Notes under the pieces: generated by a model
What the model saw: the letters and a program-made list of their open reading frames with translations, nothing else
What the model was told of the DNA's origin: nothing
The model's database searches: none
Program-made: the position numbers and the translations under genes
Shown here: positions 16,013 to 25,075 of the stretch, one piece after another
Layout: every line of letters begins with the position of its first letter
Numbering within the stretch: the stretch's first letter is position 1
From: CAZPRY01 sp964589175
Lineage (GTDB): Bacteria; Fidelibacterota; UBA2242
Reading direction: 5' to 3'
Length of the DNA stretch: 53,690 bases
Assembly: GCA_964589175.1 (NCBI GenBank)
Contig: CAZPRY010000028.1
Span: forward strand, 1 to 53,690

Positions 16013-17377
16013 ATGACGATCACTGGTAAAATTTACGATGTCGCCATCATCGGCGCGGGCCCGGCGGGACTCTTTGCTGCCGAGAGACTCTCGCATCACG
16101 ATCTTTCCGTACTGGTCATTGACCGCGGTGACGAACCGGATAAGCGCGACAATATGAATTACGGGATCGGCGGAGCCGGCACATTTTCCGACGGAAAATT
16201 AAACCTCTCGTATCGCATCGGCGGTGATCCGGCCAGCTTCGGCCGGACTGCGACTGACGTCGACACAGCCATCGGGGAGGTTGACCGGATCTTCAACGAT
16301 CTGGGCGTGGAAGGCGGCTATTCCGATTCCAACGGCGAGAAGCTCAGTAACCTGCTGCGCACCGCCAACGCCGCCGGCGTGGAATTTATCTACGCCAAAC
16401 AGAGACATATCGGCACCGACCGGCTGCGGGGGATCATCGAATGCTTTTATGACAATCTAAAAAAAGACCAAATCAGTTTCCTGGTCAATGCTTGTGTCAC
16501 TTCTATTTCGACCAGGCACGAGATTTTTCAGATCGCCCTTCAGGATCGGGTGCTGCGCGCCAAAACCATAATCGCTGCTCCCGGCCGGGCCGGCGCCTAC
16601 TGGTTGCGCGAACAGACCCGCAAAATGGGTATTCAATCCGGATACGGTCCGATTGATGTCGGGGTGCGCGTCGAGTTTCCCGCCATTCTGTACAGCGATA
16701 TCGCCCACGTCATGTACGACGCAAAATTCCGGCTCTACAGCAAGCCCTACGATGATATGGTGCGCACTTTCTGCACCAACCCCAACGGCTACATCGTCAG
16801 TGAAAAATTCGACGATTTCGTGCTTGTCAACGGTCACGCCAAGTGGAATTCCAAAACGGAGAACACTAATTTTGCCCTGCTCTCCCGTGTTTCACTGACC
16901 AATCCGGTCGAAGACACCACGGAATACGGACGGGCTATCGCTCATCTGGCGACCACGATCGGAGGCGGTAAACCGATCATTCAGCGCCTGACCGACTTCA
17001 TCGCCGGCCGGCGCTCGACCTGGGACCGTATCGCTAAATCCGCGCTGTCTCCAACCCTCACCGAAGCGACGCCCGGCGATATCGCCATGGCTTTCCCGGC
17101 CCGGATCGTCACCAACCTGATTGACGCACTCAAAGTTCTCAATAAAATCATGCCCGGCCTGGTGTCCAACAACACAATTCTTTATGCGCCCGAAATCAAA
17201 TTTTACGATACAAAATACCAGGTCACTCCGGACATGGAAACCACGACGCGCAACTTCTTCGTCGCCGGCGATGCCAGCGGGCACAGCCGCGGAATCGTCT
17301 ATTCCGCTGTGACGGGAATGTTCGCCGCCGAAGGTGTTCTGAAAAATCTCGGAAAACAAATTAACGGGGAGTCGTAA
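16013..17377 (+). CDS. FAD-dependent oxidoreductase (COG2509-type dehydrogenase)
   Basis: A 454-residue flavoprotein. The N-terminal dinucleotide-binding motif is VAIIGAGPAGLFAAERL, followed by VIDRGDEPDKR, which holds the FAD ribose-binding acidic residue region. NYGIGGAGTFSDGKLN fits the COG2509 family of uncharacterised FAD dehydrogenases. A second FAD motif near the end is FFVAGDASGHSRGIVYSA. The substrate is not known. The TAA stop shares its last base with the ATG of the next gene, so the two are translationally coupled. Confidence 0.88.
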   Translation: MTITGKIYDVAIIGAGPAGLFAAERLSHHDLSVLVIDRGDEPDKRDNMNYGIGGAGTFSDGKLNLSYRIGGDPASFGRTATDVDTAIGEVDRIFNDLGVEGGYSDSNGEKLSNLLRTANAAGVEFIYAKQRHIGTDRLRGIIECFYDNLKKDQISFLVNACVTSISTRHEIFQIALQDRVLRAKTIIAAPGRAGAYWLREQTRKMGIQSGYGPIDVGVRVEFPAILYSDIAHVMYDAKFRLYSKPYDDMVRTFCTNPNGYIVSEKFDDFVLVNGHAKWNSKTENTNFALLSRVSLTNPVEDTTEYGRAIAHLATTIGGGKPIIQRLTDFIAGRRSTWDRIAKSALSPTLTEATPGDIAMAFPARIVTNLIDALKVLNKIMPGLVSNNTILYAPEIKFYDTKYQVTPDMETTTRNFFVAGDASGHSRGIVYSAVTGMFAAEGVLKNLGKQINGES

Positions 17378-18513
17378 TGGCCGAATTACTGACACAGCAG
17401 AAATCGAAACGTCTGGTGGCACTGGATGTGTTCCGGGGCGCCACGATCGCACTGATGATTACCGTAAATAATCCCGGGAGCTGGGGTCACATCTACGCCC
17501 CGCTTCGACATGCCCAATGGTTCGGATGCACCCCGACGGACTTGGTTTTCCCCTTTTTCCTGTTCATTGTGGGTGTCGCCATGTGGTTCGCCTTTATGAA
17601 ATTCGATCATAAACTGACCAAAGAAGCCGGCGGAAAAATCCTGAAACGCACCCTGATAATTTTCCTCATCGGATTAATCCTGAATATCCTGAGGCCGGTG
17701 AGCGGTTTTGCCGAGCTTTTTACCAAATGGCGGCTTGTCGGCGTCCTGCAGCGCATCGCGCTATGCTACGGAATTGCTTCGGTAATGGTCCTGACCATCG
17801 ATAAGAAGAAAGTGGCCTGGATTGCCGGGCTGATGCTGGTTTTCTACTGGCTGCTGCTGGCGGCAACCGGCGGCTACCAGATGGAAAACACCCTGGCCCG
17901 CCGCTTCGATCTGTGGATCATGGGTGAAGGCCACGTCTATCACGGCTACGGCATGCCCTTCGATCCGGAAGGCCTGCTCAGTACGATCCCGGCTATTGTA
18001 ACCGTTCTCCTCGGATATTTCGCCGGCCAGCTGATTTCCTCCGAATCCGATCAAAAAGTGATTGTTAAAAAACTGATCATTAACGGCGTAATCCTGGCCC
18101 TCGGCGGTCTGCTCTGGGGACTTTTCTTCCCGATCGGCAAACCGATCTGGACGAGTTCTTACGTCCTCTATACCGGCGGCCTGGCCATGCTCTGCCTGGG
18201 AATCGCCATCCTGTTTATCGATGTTCTCGGTTACAAGTCCTGGACGAAGCCGTTTGTCGTATTCGGTGCGAACCCGCTGTTCATCTTCGTCCTCTCCGGA
18301 CTGGTTGCCAAGACAATAGTGTATCTCATCCATGTTCGCAATGCGGCCGGGGAAATTATTACCGTGAAGGAATGGCTCTACACCGCGGTCTTTGTTCCGC
18401 TGGCCAACGGCAGCCTGATCAACGGATCGTTGCTCTTTGCGCTGACCCTGATTACGATGTATTGGCTGATTGCCGACATTTTATACAAGAAGAAGATATT
18501 TATCAAAATCTGA
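17377..18513 (+). CDS. Membrane acyltransferase of the HGSNAT/NagX family (COG4299)
   Basis: A 378-residue multi-pass inner-membrane protein with about ten hydrophobic helices. The N-terminus (RLVALDVFRGATIALMITVNNPG, then RHAQWFGCTPTDLVFPFFLFIVGVAM) is the signature of proteins related to heparan-alpha-glucosaminide N-acetyltransferase. Family members transfer acetyl groups across the membrane to amino sugars. The His in LRHAQW sits where the family has its proposed catalytic residue. It is coupled to the upstream flavoprotein gene. The substrate here is unknown; an amino-sugar glycan is the family-based guess. Confidence 0.85.
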   Translation: MAELLTQQKSKRLVALDVFRGATIALMITVNNPGSWGHIYAPLRHAQWFGCTPTDLVFPFFLFIVGVAMWFAFMKFDHKLTKEAGGKILKRTLIIFLIGLILNILRPVSGFAELFTKWRLVGVLQRIALCYGIASVMVLTIDKKKVAWIAGLMLVFYWLLLAATGGYQMENTLARRFDLWIMGEGHVYHGYGMPFDPEGLLSTIPAIVTVLLGYFAGQLISSESDQKVIVKKLIINGVILALGGLLWGLFFPIGKPIWTSSYVLYTGGLAMLCLGIAILFIDVLGYKSWTKPFVVFGANPLFIFVLSGLVAKTIVYLIHVRNAAGEIITVKEWLYTAVFVPLANGSLINGSLLFALTLITMYWLIADILYKKKIFIKI

Positions 18514-18524
18514 CGGAAACGAGC

Positions 18525-18998
18525 ATGCCGCAAGGTTCGGAAAAAAACCGGGATTGGCCCGCCGTGGCGTTGTTCGAGGAGATCGTTCGTTCCCCGCAAT
18601 CCCGGGATGATAAATTGCTGGCGGTCTGCCGCCTGCTGGTGAACCGCGTCGCGCATTACGACTGGGTCGGGTTTTATATCGCCGAACCCGGCTGCCGGGA
18701 GCTCGTCCTGGGGCCCTTCGTCGGCGCCGCCACGGAGCATGTGCGCATCCCCTTTGGCCGTGGAATCTGCGGCCAGGTTGCCGAGAGTGAGGAGACCCTG
18801 GTGATCCAGGATGTCGGCGCCCAGGAAAACTATCTCGCCTGCAGTCTCGCAGTGCAATCGGAAATCGTCGTACCGATCTTTAAAAACGGGAAATTCAGAG
18901 CCGAGCTGGATATCGATTCACATCGGAAAGCTGCCTTTGGAGACGAAGATCGGATCCTGCTGGAAAAAATATGCGAACTTGTATCGGCCATATTTTAA
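18525..18998 (+). CDS. GAF-domain protein, free methionine-R-sulfoxide reductase-like
   Basis: A 157-residue single-GAF protein. The start ATG at 18525 follows the previous stop by eleven bases; longer in-frame starts would lie inside the acyltransferase gene. DWVGFYIAEP, LVLGPFVG, RIPFGRGICGQVA, YLACS and SEIVVPIF align with the fRMsr family, which reduces free Met-R-O in the cytoplasm. Two of the three conserved cysteines are present (GICG and LACS). The first, normally just before the RIP motif, is replaced (EHVRI). The reductase may use another thiol, or the protein may be a GAF sensor. Confidence 0.8.
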   Translation: MPQGSEKNRDWPAVALFEEIVRSPQSRDDKLLAVCRLLVNRVAHYDWVGFYIAEPGCRELVLGPFVGAATEHVRIPFGRGICGQVAESEETLVIQDVGAQENYLACSLAVQSEIVVPIFKNGKFRAELDIDSHRKAAFGDEDRILLEKICELVSAIF

Positions 18999-19131
18999 AA
19001 CAGAGAAAATCGGAGAAAATCGAAACTTTTTTTATTTTTTTAGTCAAAATTAGGATGAATGAACAAAACCGCTATATTTTGACCGGGAAAATTTCGATTC
19101 GTCAGGAATGCTAAATCAAAAGGAAATAATA

Positions 19132-20739
19132 GTGAAATCAAGATCTAAATGGTACGTGGTACCATCTCTTTTTGCCCTGGTACTGATCCTTATCTTATTC
19201 CTCTCACCGCTCGGAAAATTCATTCTGGCTTCCGGCAGTAACCTCTATCTGAAAATCGAAGTGCTGAACAACATGATCAGCATCATCAACGATAATTACG
19301 TCGAGGTTCCGGATTGGGATAAGGTGATGGACGGCGCTTTTGTGGGGATGATGGAAAGCCTCGACCCGCACTCCGTCTATATCGCCAAAGACGAACTCTC
19401 CGATATTCAGGAGAAATTCGACGGAAAATTCGAAGGCATCGGCATCGAATTCGATATTCTGGACGGCTTTATTACCGTCATCTCGCCGATTGCCGGCTCG
19501 CCTTCCGACCAGGTCGGGCTCCAATCCGGTGACAAACTGGTACGAATTGATAGTGAATCGGCCTACAAAATCACACGCGAAGAGGTTTTCAAAAAGCTGC
19601 GCGGTCCCAAAGGTTCCAAAGTGGTCATCACCGTCCGTCGTCAGGGAAAAGAAGATTTCGATGTTACGATAATCCGCGCCGAGATTCCCATTTACAGCGT
19701 CTCGGCTGCTTATATGATCGACGACAGCACCGGCTATATTTTTGTCAATCGTTTCAGCAGTAGCACCTCCCAGGAAGTCGAAGATGCCCTGTTGCAGCTC
19801 GAAGCCGAGGGCCTGAAACGCCTGATTTTCGATTTGCGCGGCAACAGCGGCGGCTATCTGGATGCTGCCGTGGATATTGCCGACAAGTTCATCCCGGGCA
19901 AAAAAATGCTGGTCTACACCAAAGGCCGCATTCGCAATTCCAATTCCGAATTTTATTCCGGCAACAGTACCGACCACCCGCTTTTTCCGCTGGTAATCCT
20001 GATCAACCGGGGTTCGGCCAGCGCCAGTGAAATCGTCGCCGGCGCCGTTCAGGACCTGGATCGCGGATTGATCGTCGGCGAAACCAGCTTCGGCAAGGGA
20101 CTTGTTCAACGCCAGTACGCCCTGCGTGACGGCTCGGCCATGCGCGTCACCGTAGCCCGCTACTACACACCCAGCGGTCGCCTGATTCAGCGCCCTTATG
20201 ACGGCAATATCAGCGACTATTATGAAAGTTTCACCGAAGAAAACCGGGACTCCGTTCTGGCGGCCGAGAACAACAAAGAAACCCGCCCGCAATACCAGAC
20301 TGCCGGCGGCCGGGTTGTTTACGGCGGCGGTGGCATCACCCCGGACGACTACGTCAAATTCGAACAGGATCTTACTACCGACACCTATCGGCTGTTGCGC
20401 CATCCGTCCCGGGTTCTGTTCGACTTCTCCACCCAGTACAGCCAGGAACAGGAGAATTGGAAAGATAAAAAAGAGAAATTCATCGAAAAATTCGAAATCT
20501 CCGATAAGGCCTTCGCCGCCTTTAAAGAAATGGCCAAAGCCAAGGAGATTGACGTCGACTTCAGCAATATTGACAAAGACGCCGATTATCTGAAAACCTT
20601 CCTGAAAGCCGAAATTGCCCGGGATTTCTGGGGCTACAACGAATACTATAAAATTCTGCGCAATTACGACAATCAGTACAAGGAAGCCTACAACTATCTG
20701 GATGAAGCTGCCCGGATGGCAGCCAAGTTGAAGAATTAG
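19132..20739 (+). CDS. ctpA: Carboxy-terminal processing protease, S41 family
   Basis: A 535-residue membrane-anchored periplasmic serine protease. The GTG at 19132 has AGGA seven bases upstream; an ATG at 19108 would add eight residues but has AGGA touching it. The order is an N-terminal helix (WYVVPSLFALVLILILFL), a cap region, and a PDZ domain (about 75-160, GIGIEFDILDGFITVISPI, DQVGLQSGDKLVRID). The catalytic core has Ser in NRGSASASEIVAGA and Lys in TSFGKGLVQ, the S41 Ser/Lys dyad. A charged helical tail of about 150 residues follows. Family members trim C-termini of envelope proteins. Confidence 0.93.
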   Translation: MKSRSKWYVVPSLFALVLILILFLSPLGKFILASGSNLYLKIEVLNNMISIINDNYVEVPDWDKVMDGAFVGMMESLDPHSVYIAKDELSDIQEKFDGKFEGIGIEFDILDGFITVISPIAGSPSDQVGLQSGDKLVRIDSESAYKITREEVFKKLRGPKGSKVVITVRRQGKEDFDVTIIRAEIPIYSVSAAYMIDDSTGYIFVNRFSSSTSQEVEDALLQLEAEGLKRLIFDLRGNSGGYLDAAVDIADKFIPGKKMLVYTKGRIRNSNSEFYSGNSTDHPLFPLVILINRGSASASEIVAGAVQDLDRGLIVGETSFGKGLVQRQYALRDGSAMRVTVARYYTPSGRLIQRPYDGNISDYYESFTEENRDSVLAAENNKETRPQYQTAGGRVVYGGGGITPDDYVKFEQDLTTDTYRLLRHPSRVLFDFSTQYSQEQENWKDKKEKFIEKFEISDKAFAAFKEMAKAKEIDVDFSNIDKDADYLKTFLKAEIARDFWGYNEYYKILRNYDNQYKEAYNYLDEAARMAAKLKN

Positions 20740-20749
20740 GATTTAATTC

Positions 20750-20770
20750 GCCGCCGACACAGCCGGCGGC
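20750..20770. terminator. Hairpin in the convergent gap between ctpA and the radical SAM gene
   Basis: GCCGCCG (20750-20756) pairs with CGGCGGC (20764-20770) around a seven-base loop, and A/T-rich sequence lies on both sides (ATTTAATT before, AAATTT after). It fills the 41-bp gap between two convergent genes, fitting a bidirectional terminator, though neither side has a long T-run. Confidence 0.5.
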
Positions 20771-20780
20771 CCCGAAATTT

Positions 20781-22490
20781 CTATTTCACGATGCGGGCCC
20801 ATATTTCGCCTTTGGCCAGGCAGCGGCCGGAACGCGGCGCGCATAACGACCATTCTCCCTCCAGGAAGCGGGCGAGGATCGAAGCGGATACGGCTTCTTC
20901 TGCAAGCGGATAGACGCCTTTACGTTTTTTGCGTGTGCCATACCACTTGCCGCTGCGGATCAGCAATTCCAACAACGCAAAGCCCAGGGTCACGCGGCTC
21001 TGCCTGCCGTCCAAGCCATCCGCAACCTGAATTCCTTCATCCACGATCTGGTAAGCGGCCGGACAATAATCTTCGTCGATGACCTCCTTCAGGAAATTAA
21101 TCAGGCGGCAAATCCGGAAAAGCGTCATCGCATCGGCGCGGCTGAAATCGTCCCGGACATAAGGAAAATACGAAGAGCGGAAGCGCCGAAAACGATCCGG
21201 CGAGGACTCCTCGGCGAAATGCCGTGCAAAGAGCTCCGTACCCGGCACCAAGTAGAAAAAGGACGGCCCGATCAGGCAGGGCAGCTCCGCCAGAAACAAC
21301 ACGGACGCCAGATTTTGAGCAAGCGTGTCATCCGGTAAACCGATGATGATATAGGCCGTTACAAAGAGTCCCTGCTGCCAGGCTGTCCGCACCACTCCGG
21401 TAAATTTCTCCGTATCGAACGGTCGCCGTAGCTGCCGCTGGCCTTTGCGATTGGGCGTAACCAGCGAAAGATTAACCGCGGAAAAACCGGCTCTTTTCAT
21501 CTTACGCAGCAGTTCCGGCGTCAGATTGGAAGCCGTGATCCCATTCATGGCCTGCAACGCAAGTTCGCCCTGCGGGTAGCGCACGATCAAATTGTCCAGC
21601 AGTTCCTCCAGCCAGCCCTGCGATCCGCCGAAATGATCGTCTTCAAAATCGAATGAGTTGAATCCCTGCTTACCCTTTTCCTCTATTTCCCGGACCACAT
21701 TGACAACCGAACGCACGCGATAGGCTGCGCCCATGGTTTGGTGGACGGAGCAGAAGCTGCAGCGGTTGGGGCAGCCGCGGCTGGCCAGCAGCATGGCATG
21801 TTTTTTCCCATTGAACCGGGTTTCCGCCAAACCGGGAATTGTATAATCCGCAAAGGCCAAAGCATCCGGGTTCGCGATCCGCTTCACCGGATTGCGCAGC
21901 AGTTCACCCTTTTCCGGGCGTACCAAGTTGGGAATGCGCGTAAAATCGGGCTCGGCCTGCCGGCATTCTTCAATGAGCATCGGCACGGCCTCTTCGCCCT
22001 CGCCAACAATCACGAAGTCCGCCCCTGCTTCCAGCAGATGGGCAGGCAACACGGATGGGTGCCCGCCGCCGACAATAATCCCGGCCCCGGGCCGCTCCTC
22101 ACGGATAATCCGGATGAGCGCCACCACCGTATCGGAATAGGTGGTAAAAAGGGAGGAAATGCAGAAAAAATCAACCCGATCGGGGAGCAATTCGTGAATT
22201 TCCCGATCGGAATAACCGAAACGGTAATAGCCTTTATAGAGCGAAAACGGGGAAGCGTCGTCGCCGCGATAGAAGGGTAAGAGCGTGCTCATTTCGGGCG
22301 GCAGATCCCCTTTTCGTGGTTTTGCCTGCCGCAAATCCAGCAGCTGCACATCGAACTGCGAATGCCGCCGCAGGGCAGCGCCGATCAGCAATAATCCGAG
22401 CGGAATGTTGCGAATCGCAGTCTGATAGAAATCTTCGATGGGAGGCTGCACGAGGCAGATTGAAACGCGGTCTTTCTGGTTCCCGGACAT
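20781..22490 (-). CDS. B12-binding-domain radical SAM protein
   Basis: A 569-residue cytoplasmic enzyme. The N-terminal part (1-200) resembles a cobalamin-binding domain (GAGIIVGGGHPSVLPAHLLEAGADFVIVGEGEEA). The radical SAM core begins at ASRGCPNRCSFCSVH, with the CxxxCxxC cluster motif, and includes FEDDHFGGS. The C-terminal 150 residues are helical and unassigned. Members methylate or rearrange unactivated carbons, or make lipids and natural products; the substrate cannot be inferred. It is transcribed alone, divergently from uppP. Confidence 0.9.
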   Translation of the reverse strand: MSGNQKDRVSICLVQPPIEDFYQTAIRNIPLGLLLIGAALRRHSQFDVQLLDLRQAKPRKGDLPPEMSTLLPFYRGDDASPFSLYKGYYRFGYSDREIHELLPDRVDFFCISSLFTTYSDTVVALIRIIREERPGAGIIVGGGHPSVLPAHLLEAGADFVIVGEGEEAVPMLIEECRQAEPDFTRIPNLVRPEKGELLRNPVKRIANPDALAFADYTIPGLAETRFNGKKHAMLLASRGCPNRCSFCSVHQTMGAAYRVRSVVNVVREIEEKGKQGFNSFDFEDDHFGGSQGWLEELLDNLIVRYPQGELALQAMNGITASNLTPELLRKMKRAGFSAVNLSLVTPNRKGQRQLRRPFDTEKFTGVVRTAWQQGLFVTAYIIIGLPDDTLAQNLASVLFLAELPCLIGPSFFYLVPGTELFARHFAEESSPDRFRRFRSSYFPYVRDDFSRADAMTLFRICRLINFLKEVIDEDYCPAAYQIVDEGIQVADGLDGRQSRVTLGFALLELLIRSGKWYGTRKKRKGVYPLAEEAVSASILARFLEGEWSLCAPRSGRCLAKGEIWARIVK

Positions 22491-22521
22491 AGCTGTTGCA
22501 ATTTATCACATTACAATTTAC

Positions 22522-22552
22522 TTTCATTATAAATACGCACGCATTATATTTG
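22522..22552 (+). promoter_or_regulatory. Candidate Bacteroidota-type promoter of uppP
   Basis: TTTC (22522-22525), a 19-bp spacer and TATATTTG (22545-22552) fit the -33 TTTG / -7 TAnnTTTG pattern of the FCB primary sigma factor with one mismatch. It implies a leader of about 95 bases before the uppP ATG. Confidence 0.4.
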
Positions 22553-22654
22553 TTCAGTTTAGAATTGTTACCCACTTCTTCGTCGATATCCACTGCAAAC
22601 CTGAGAACTTTGTCGTTTTTAAATTTTTGACATCGAAAAACGAGAGCAAGAACT

Positions 22655-23461
22655 ATGACATTTTTTGAAGCCATTATCTTAGGCGCCGTCCAGGGACTGA
22701 CGGAATTTTTGCCAATCAGCAGCTCCGGCCACCTGGTGCTTTTCCAGAACCTCCTAGGCCTGGAATCGAGCAGCATCGCTTTTGAAGTATTCGTCCATTT
22801 GGGCACCTTGCTGAGCATTGTGGCAATTTACTATAACGATCTCGGGAAAATCATCGGCAGCTTTTTCAGCGGCCTCGCAAGCGGTCGTGTGCGGGCACGC
22901 TATGCCGATGATCACTACTTTCGCCTCGGCATTTTTCTGATCATCGGCACGATCCCGGCTGTTTTCGCCGGCCTGTTTTGCAAGGATTTCATCGAATCCA
23001 TTTTCCACAACATCCACCTGGTCGGGATCACACTGATCATCACCGGAATCATTCTCGCACTGACGCATCTTAAAAAAATCGGCCGGCGCAGCCTCGGTCC
23101 CGCCAGCAGTCTCGTCATCGGTTTGGCCCAGATGCTCGCAATTTTGCCGGGTATCTCCCGTTCGGGTACGACCATCAGCACCGGACTGTTTCTGGGTATA
23201 CCGCGCGATGAAGCCGCGCGCTTCTCCTTTCTGCTGGCGGTTCCGGCCATCCTGGGCGCCGCGATACTGGAAAGCGCAGACCTGTTTTCCGGCGGACTAC
23301 AGTTCAGCTGGCATTTGCTGGCAATCGGCCTGATTGTATCGTTTATTGTCGGATTCCTGGCGATCCGGTTTTTATTGAAAGTGCTGCGCAGCGGCAAATT
23401 TGCCCTGTTTGCCCCCTACTGTTTTATCGCCGGGCTGATTATATTACTGGTACTGAAATGA
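22655..23461 (+). CDS. uppP: Undecaprenyl-diphosphatase (UppP/BacA)
   Basis: A 268-residue integral membrane phosphatase that recycles undecaprenyl diphosphate to the monophosphate carrier used for peptidoglycan and surface polysaccharides. Both family signatures are present: GAVQGLTEFLPISSSGHLVL near the start, holding the catalytic Glu region, and PGISRSGTTISTGLFLG at about residue 165. There are seven to eight hydrophobic helices and the length is normal. It is the first gene of a plus-strand run continuing with holA and a sigma factor. The flippase-based polysaccharide locus downstream would depend on this carrier lipid. Confidence 0.95.
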   Translation: MTFFEAIILGAVQGLTEFLPISSSGHLVLFQNLLGLESSSIAFEVFVHLGTLLSIVAIYYNDLGKIIGSFFSGLASGRVRARYADDHYFRLGIFLIIGTIPAVFAGLFCKDFIESIFHNIHLVGITLIITGIILALTHLKKIGRRSLGPASSLVIGLAQMLAILPGISRSGTTISTGLFLGIPRDEAARFSFLLAVPAILGAAILESADLFSGGLQFSWHLLAIGLIVSFIVGFLAIRFLLKVLRSGKFALFAPYCFIAGLIILLVLK

Positions 23462-23477
23462 GTTAGGGAAAGTTTTA

Positions 23478-24458
23478 ATGTACGATACGCCAAATCTGTT
23501 TGCTGAACAGGAAAAAGCCCTGGCCGGACAAATCAAGCCCGCCTATTTCCTCTATGGAAACGATCTTTATCTGAGCGAGGAATCGATCCGCATGCTCAGC
23601 GAGGCTTTTCAGAAAACCGCCGGAAAAGTGGAACGAAGCCGCTATTACGGGGGCGAGAACAACGATGATTCCTTCATAAACAGCCTCGTCAATGTCGGCA
23701 TGTTCGCGCCGCGTCAGATCGTCATTTACAAAGAGATTACCCAGTTGCATCCCAGCCATCGCAAAGCCCTGCTGCACTACATCGAAAATCCCGACCCGAA
23801 TACCCTGCTGATCATGACGGCTATCGGCCAGTCGCGCTCCCGGATTATCGACGATCTGAAGAAAAAAGCGACGCTTATTTCGGTCTGGACCCCGCCGGTA
23901 AAAAGTTTTGCGGCAATTATCACGCAGTACCTGCAAAACCGCAGTTTTCAGATCAGTACCGAAGCGCTCGACCTGCTGGTTTACTCCACCAGCGACGGGC
24001 TGGCGCATACTTTTTCGGAGTTGGAGAAAGTCACGGTCTACGTCGGAGATCGCAAGACGATTGAAGCCGAGGACATCCGGGCCGTTGTCGGGGGCGCCAA
24101 GAGCTACCAGATTTCCGATTTCATAGATGCCGTCATACAGCACGATATCTTCGAAGCCCTGAAAATCTGCCTGGCCCTGATTCAGACCGGCGTCAATGCG
24201 CCTTATTTTGTGCTGTCCCTGTTTCATTTCTTCCAAAACGTCTGGGCTTACCCGAAAGTGCACCAGCCCAGCACGCCGGTGCGGCCGCTTGACAAGCGCG
24301 AAAAGGCTCGCTTCCGGGAAGGCTACGAACACTATCGGGACAGTGATTTTAAATTTATTTTCGAACGCCTCACGGATGTTGATTTAAAATCAAAATCTGT
24401 TAATTTATCCACCGAAGAATTGATGATCCCGGTCATCTATGAAATCATGAATGCATAA
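23478..24458 (+). CDS. holA: DNA polymerase III subunit delta
   Basis: A 326-residue cytoplasmic clamp-loader subunit that opens the sliding clamp. The N-terminal part (KPAYFLYGNDLYLSEESIRML) is the usual HolA opening, with RYYGGEN, VNVGMFAPRQIVIYKE and NPDPNTLLIMTA. The middle NRSFQISTEALDLLVYSTSDGLAHTFSELEKV and the helical C-terminal domain also fit. It starts 16 bp after uppP. Its stop is one base before the likely start of the sigma factor. Confidence 0.92.
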   Translation: MYDTPNLFAEQEKALAGQIKPAYFLYGNDLYLSEESIRMLSEAFQKTAGKVERSRYYGGENNDDSFINSLVNVGMFAPRQIVIYKEITQLHPSHRKALLHYIENPDPNTLLIMTAIGQSRSRIIDDLKKKATLISVWTPPVKSFAAIITQYLQNRSFQISTEALDLLVYSTSDGLAHTFSELEKVTVYVGDRKTIEAEDIRAVVGGAKSYQISDFIDAVIQHDIFEALKICLALIQTGVNAPYFVLSLFHFFQNVWAYPKVHQPSTPVRPLDKREKARFREGYEHYRDSDFKFIFERLTDVDLKSKSVNLSTEELMIPVIYEIMNA

Positions 24459-24459
24459 T

Positions 24460-25041
24460 ATGGAAAAACCGAAAAGCAAATACACCTTTACCGATGAAGA
24501 AGTCATCCAGCGTTTTCAGGCCGGAGACGAAGAAGCTTTCAGTGAAATCGTGCGGCGCTATTCCAATCGCCTGCTCAATTTCGCCTTCCGTTTCGTCCTC
24601 GATCGCGAAGAGGCCGAAGACGTTGTCCAGGACACTTTCCTGAAAGTTTACCAGAACCGCCACGCCTACCGGGAAATCGCCAAATTTTCCACCTGGATTT
24701 ACACCATCACCGCCAACCTGGCCAAGACCATCCTGCGCAAGCGGCGCAACCGCAAACTGTTCTACTTCTCACGGCTCGGTCCGGAAGAGAAAGACATCGA
24801 CTTCCCCTCCGGGGACGCCCGGCCGGGACAACAAACCGAGGATCAATACGACGAACATATGATTCATCTGGCGATGAAAAAATTACCGGAACATTTTCGA
24901 ACGGCGATCATTTTAAGAGATATTCAGGAACTTTCTTATGAGGAAATCAGTAACATCATCGGTGCCCCGTTAGGCACCGTTAAGTCCAGAATAAACCGTG
25001 CGAGGTTGAAACTTCAGGAAGAATTGATACAGATAAAATAA
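24460..25041 (+). CDS. ECF-type RNA polymerase sigma factor (sigma-70 family)
   Basis: A 193-residue alternative sigma factor. Region 2 is DEEAFSEIVRRYSNRLLNFAFRF and EEAEDVVQDTFLKVYQN, with the aromatic -10 recognition helix FSTWIYTITANLAKTILRKR. Region 4 has LPEHFRTAIILRDIQELSYEEISNIIGAPLGTVKSRINRAR, the -35-binding helix-turn-helix. The start at 24460 (MEKPKSKYTF) is preferred over 24451, which would overlap holA. The anti-sigma factor gene follows by 34 bp, the usual arrangement for regulating such a factor. Confidence 0.93.
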   Translation: MEKPKSKYTFTDEEVIQRFQAGDEEAFSEIVRRYSNRLLNFAFRFVLDREEAEDVVQDTFLKVYQNRHAYREIAKFSTWIYTITANLAKTILRKRRNRKLFYFSRLGPEEKDIDFPSGDARPGQQTEDQYDEHMIHLAMKKLPEHFRTAIILRDIQELSYEEISNIIGAPLGTVKSRINRARLKLQEELIQIK

Positions 25042-25075
25042 TTTGACAACTAGCGAAGGGGGGCTATAATTCTGC

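Noticed and set aside
19204..20403. Long antisense frame (about 400 codons) opposite ctpA
   Set aside because: It is a shadow of the well-supported S41 protease gene and has no domain of its own.
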